Of a stretch of DNA of 59,271 nt, positions 59,239 through 59,271 are shown one piece after another. Every line of letters begins with the position of its first letter. Position 1 is the stretch's first letter. The notes below the pieces were generated by a model. That model saw only the letters and a program-made list of their open reading frames with translations. It was not told where the DNA came from and made no database searches. The DNA lies in assembly GCA_039679375.1 (NCBI GenBank), contig JBDKVA010000048.1, positions 1 through 59,271 of the forward strand, in the 5' to 3' direction. This DNA is from JBDKVA01 sp039679375. Its GTDB lineage: Bacteria; Bacillota; Clostridia; Acetivibrionales; DTU013. Both the position numbers and the translations under genes were made by a program.

Positions 59239-59271
59239 TTGTCGATAAATAATAAACTGGTACTCTTTAAT

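Overview
The window looks like chromosomal DNA of a low-GC, anaerobic, spore-forming Firmicute, most likely a member of the Clostridia. The grounds are gene content and signals: a VorB-type 2-oxoacid:ferredoxin oxidoreductase, rubrerythrin, acetate kinase with phosphotransacetylase, a Spo0E-like phosphatase, an agr-type peptide quorum-sensing locus, GatCAB, an archaeal-type phosphoglycerate mutase, and strong Shine-Dalgarno sites with TTGACA/TATAAT promoters. No species can be named from the sequence alone.

Layout. 1-3544: the start of a probable IS1182-type transposase, then an agr-like system (response regulator and histidine kinase on +, AgrB and a 47-residue AgrD on -). Three 21-bp-phased repeats precede agrB. 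3545-7129: a small gene, then a minus-strand operon of PiT phosphate transporter, DUF47 partner, MurG and a hypothetical protein. 7285-12056: an arsenic island, arsR2 | arsP - ferredoxin/DUF2703 - thioredoxin-like | arsR1 - acr3 - arsC, with two different ArsR-type operators. 12308-13600: a GNAT-Rnk fusion gene and an orphan c-di-GMP-I riboswitch whose gene is gone. 13670-16975: a TetR-linked accessory locus (ureohydrolase-like protein, CrtC/AttH lipocalin-like protein, small membrane protein) carrying two matching operators. 17046-20823: a broken small gene, a GNAT, a lysyl-tRNA synthetase with a leader-peptide attenuator, a Nudix protein and tRNA-Ala(CGC). 21033-29144: a mannoside-type utilisation locus (DUF1861, GH130, ABC importer) with a divergent membrane-bound AraC regulator.

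29164-38371: a Spo0E-like gene, bioY under a BirA operator, capA, rubrerythrin, ymaF, the four-subunit vor operon with an upstream ATPase, tcdA and a membrane-anchored protein. 38798-56930: mostly core genes (apgM, sodC, gpsA-plsY-der, DUF512 radical SAM, rpmF-yceD, pta-ackA, gatCAB, nitroreductase) plus a TadG-like protein. 57157-59271: a membrane spermidine-synthase-like protein, a small hypothetical gene and four tandem ~22-bp repeats resembling IS21-family ends.

The most promising candidates for something new are the TetR/ureohydrolase-like/CrtC-like locus at 13.6-17.0 kb, the lysS attenuation leader, the agr locus with its phased repeats and unusual AgrD, the orphan riboswitch, the GNAT-Rnk fusion, and a family of short palindromic interspersed repeats. 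Functions are inferred from motifs read by eye; no database search was run.
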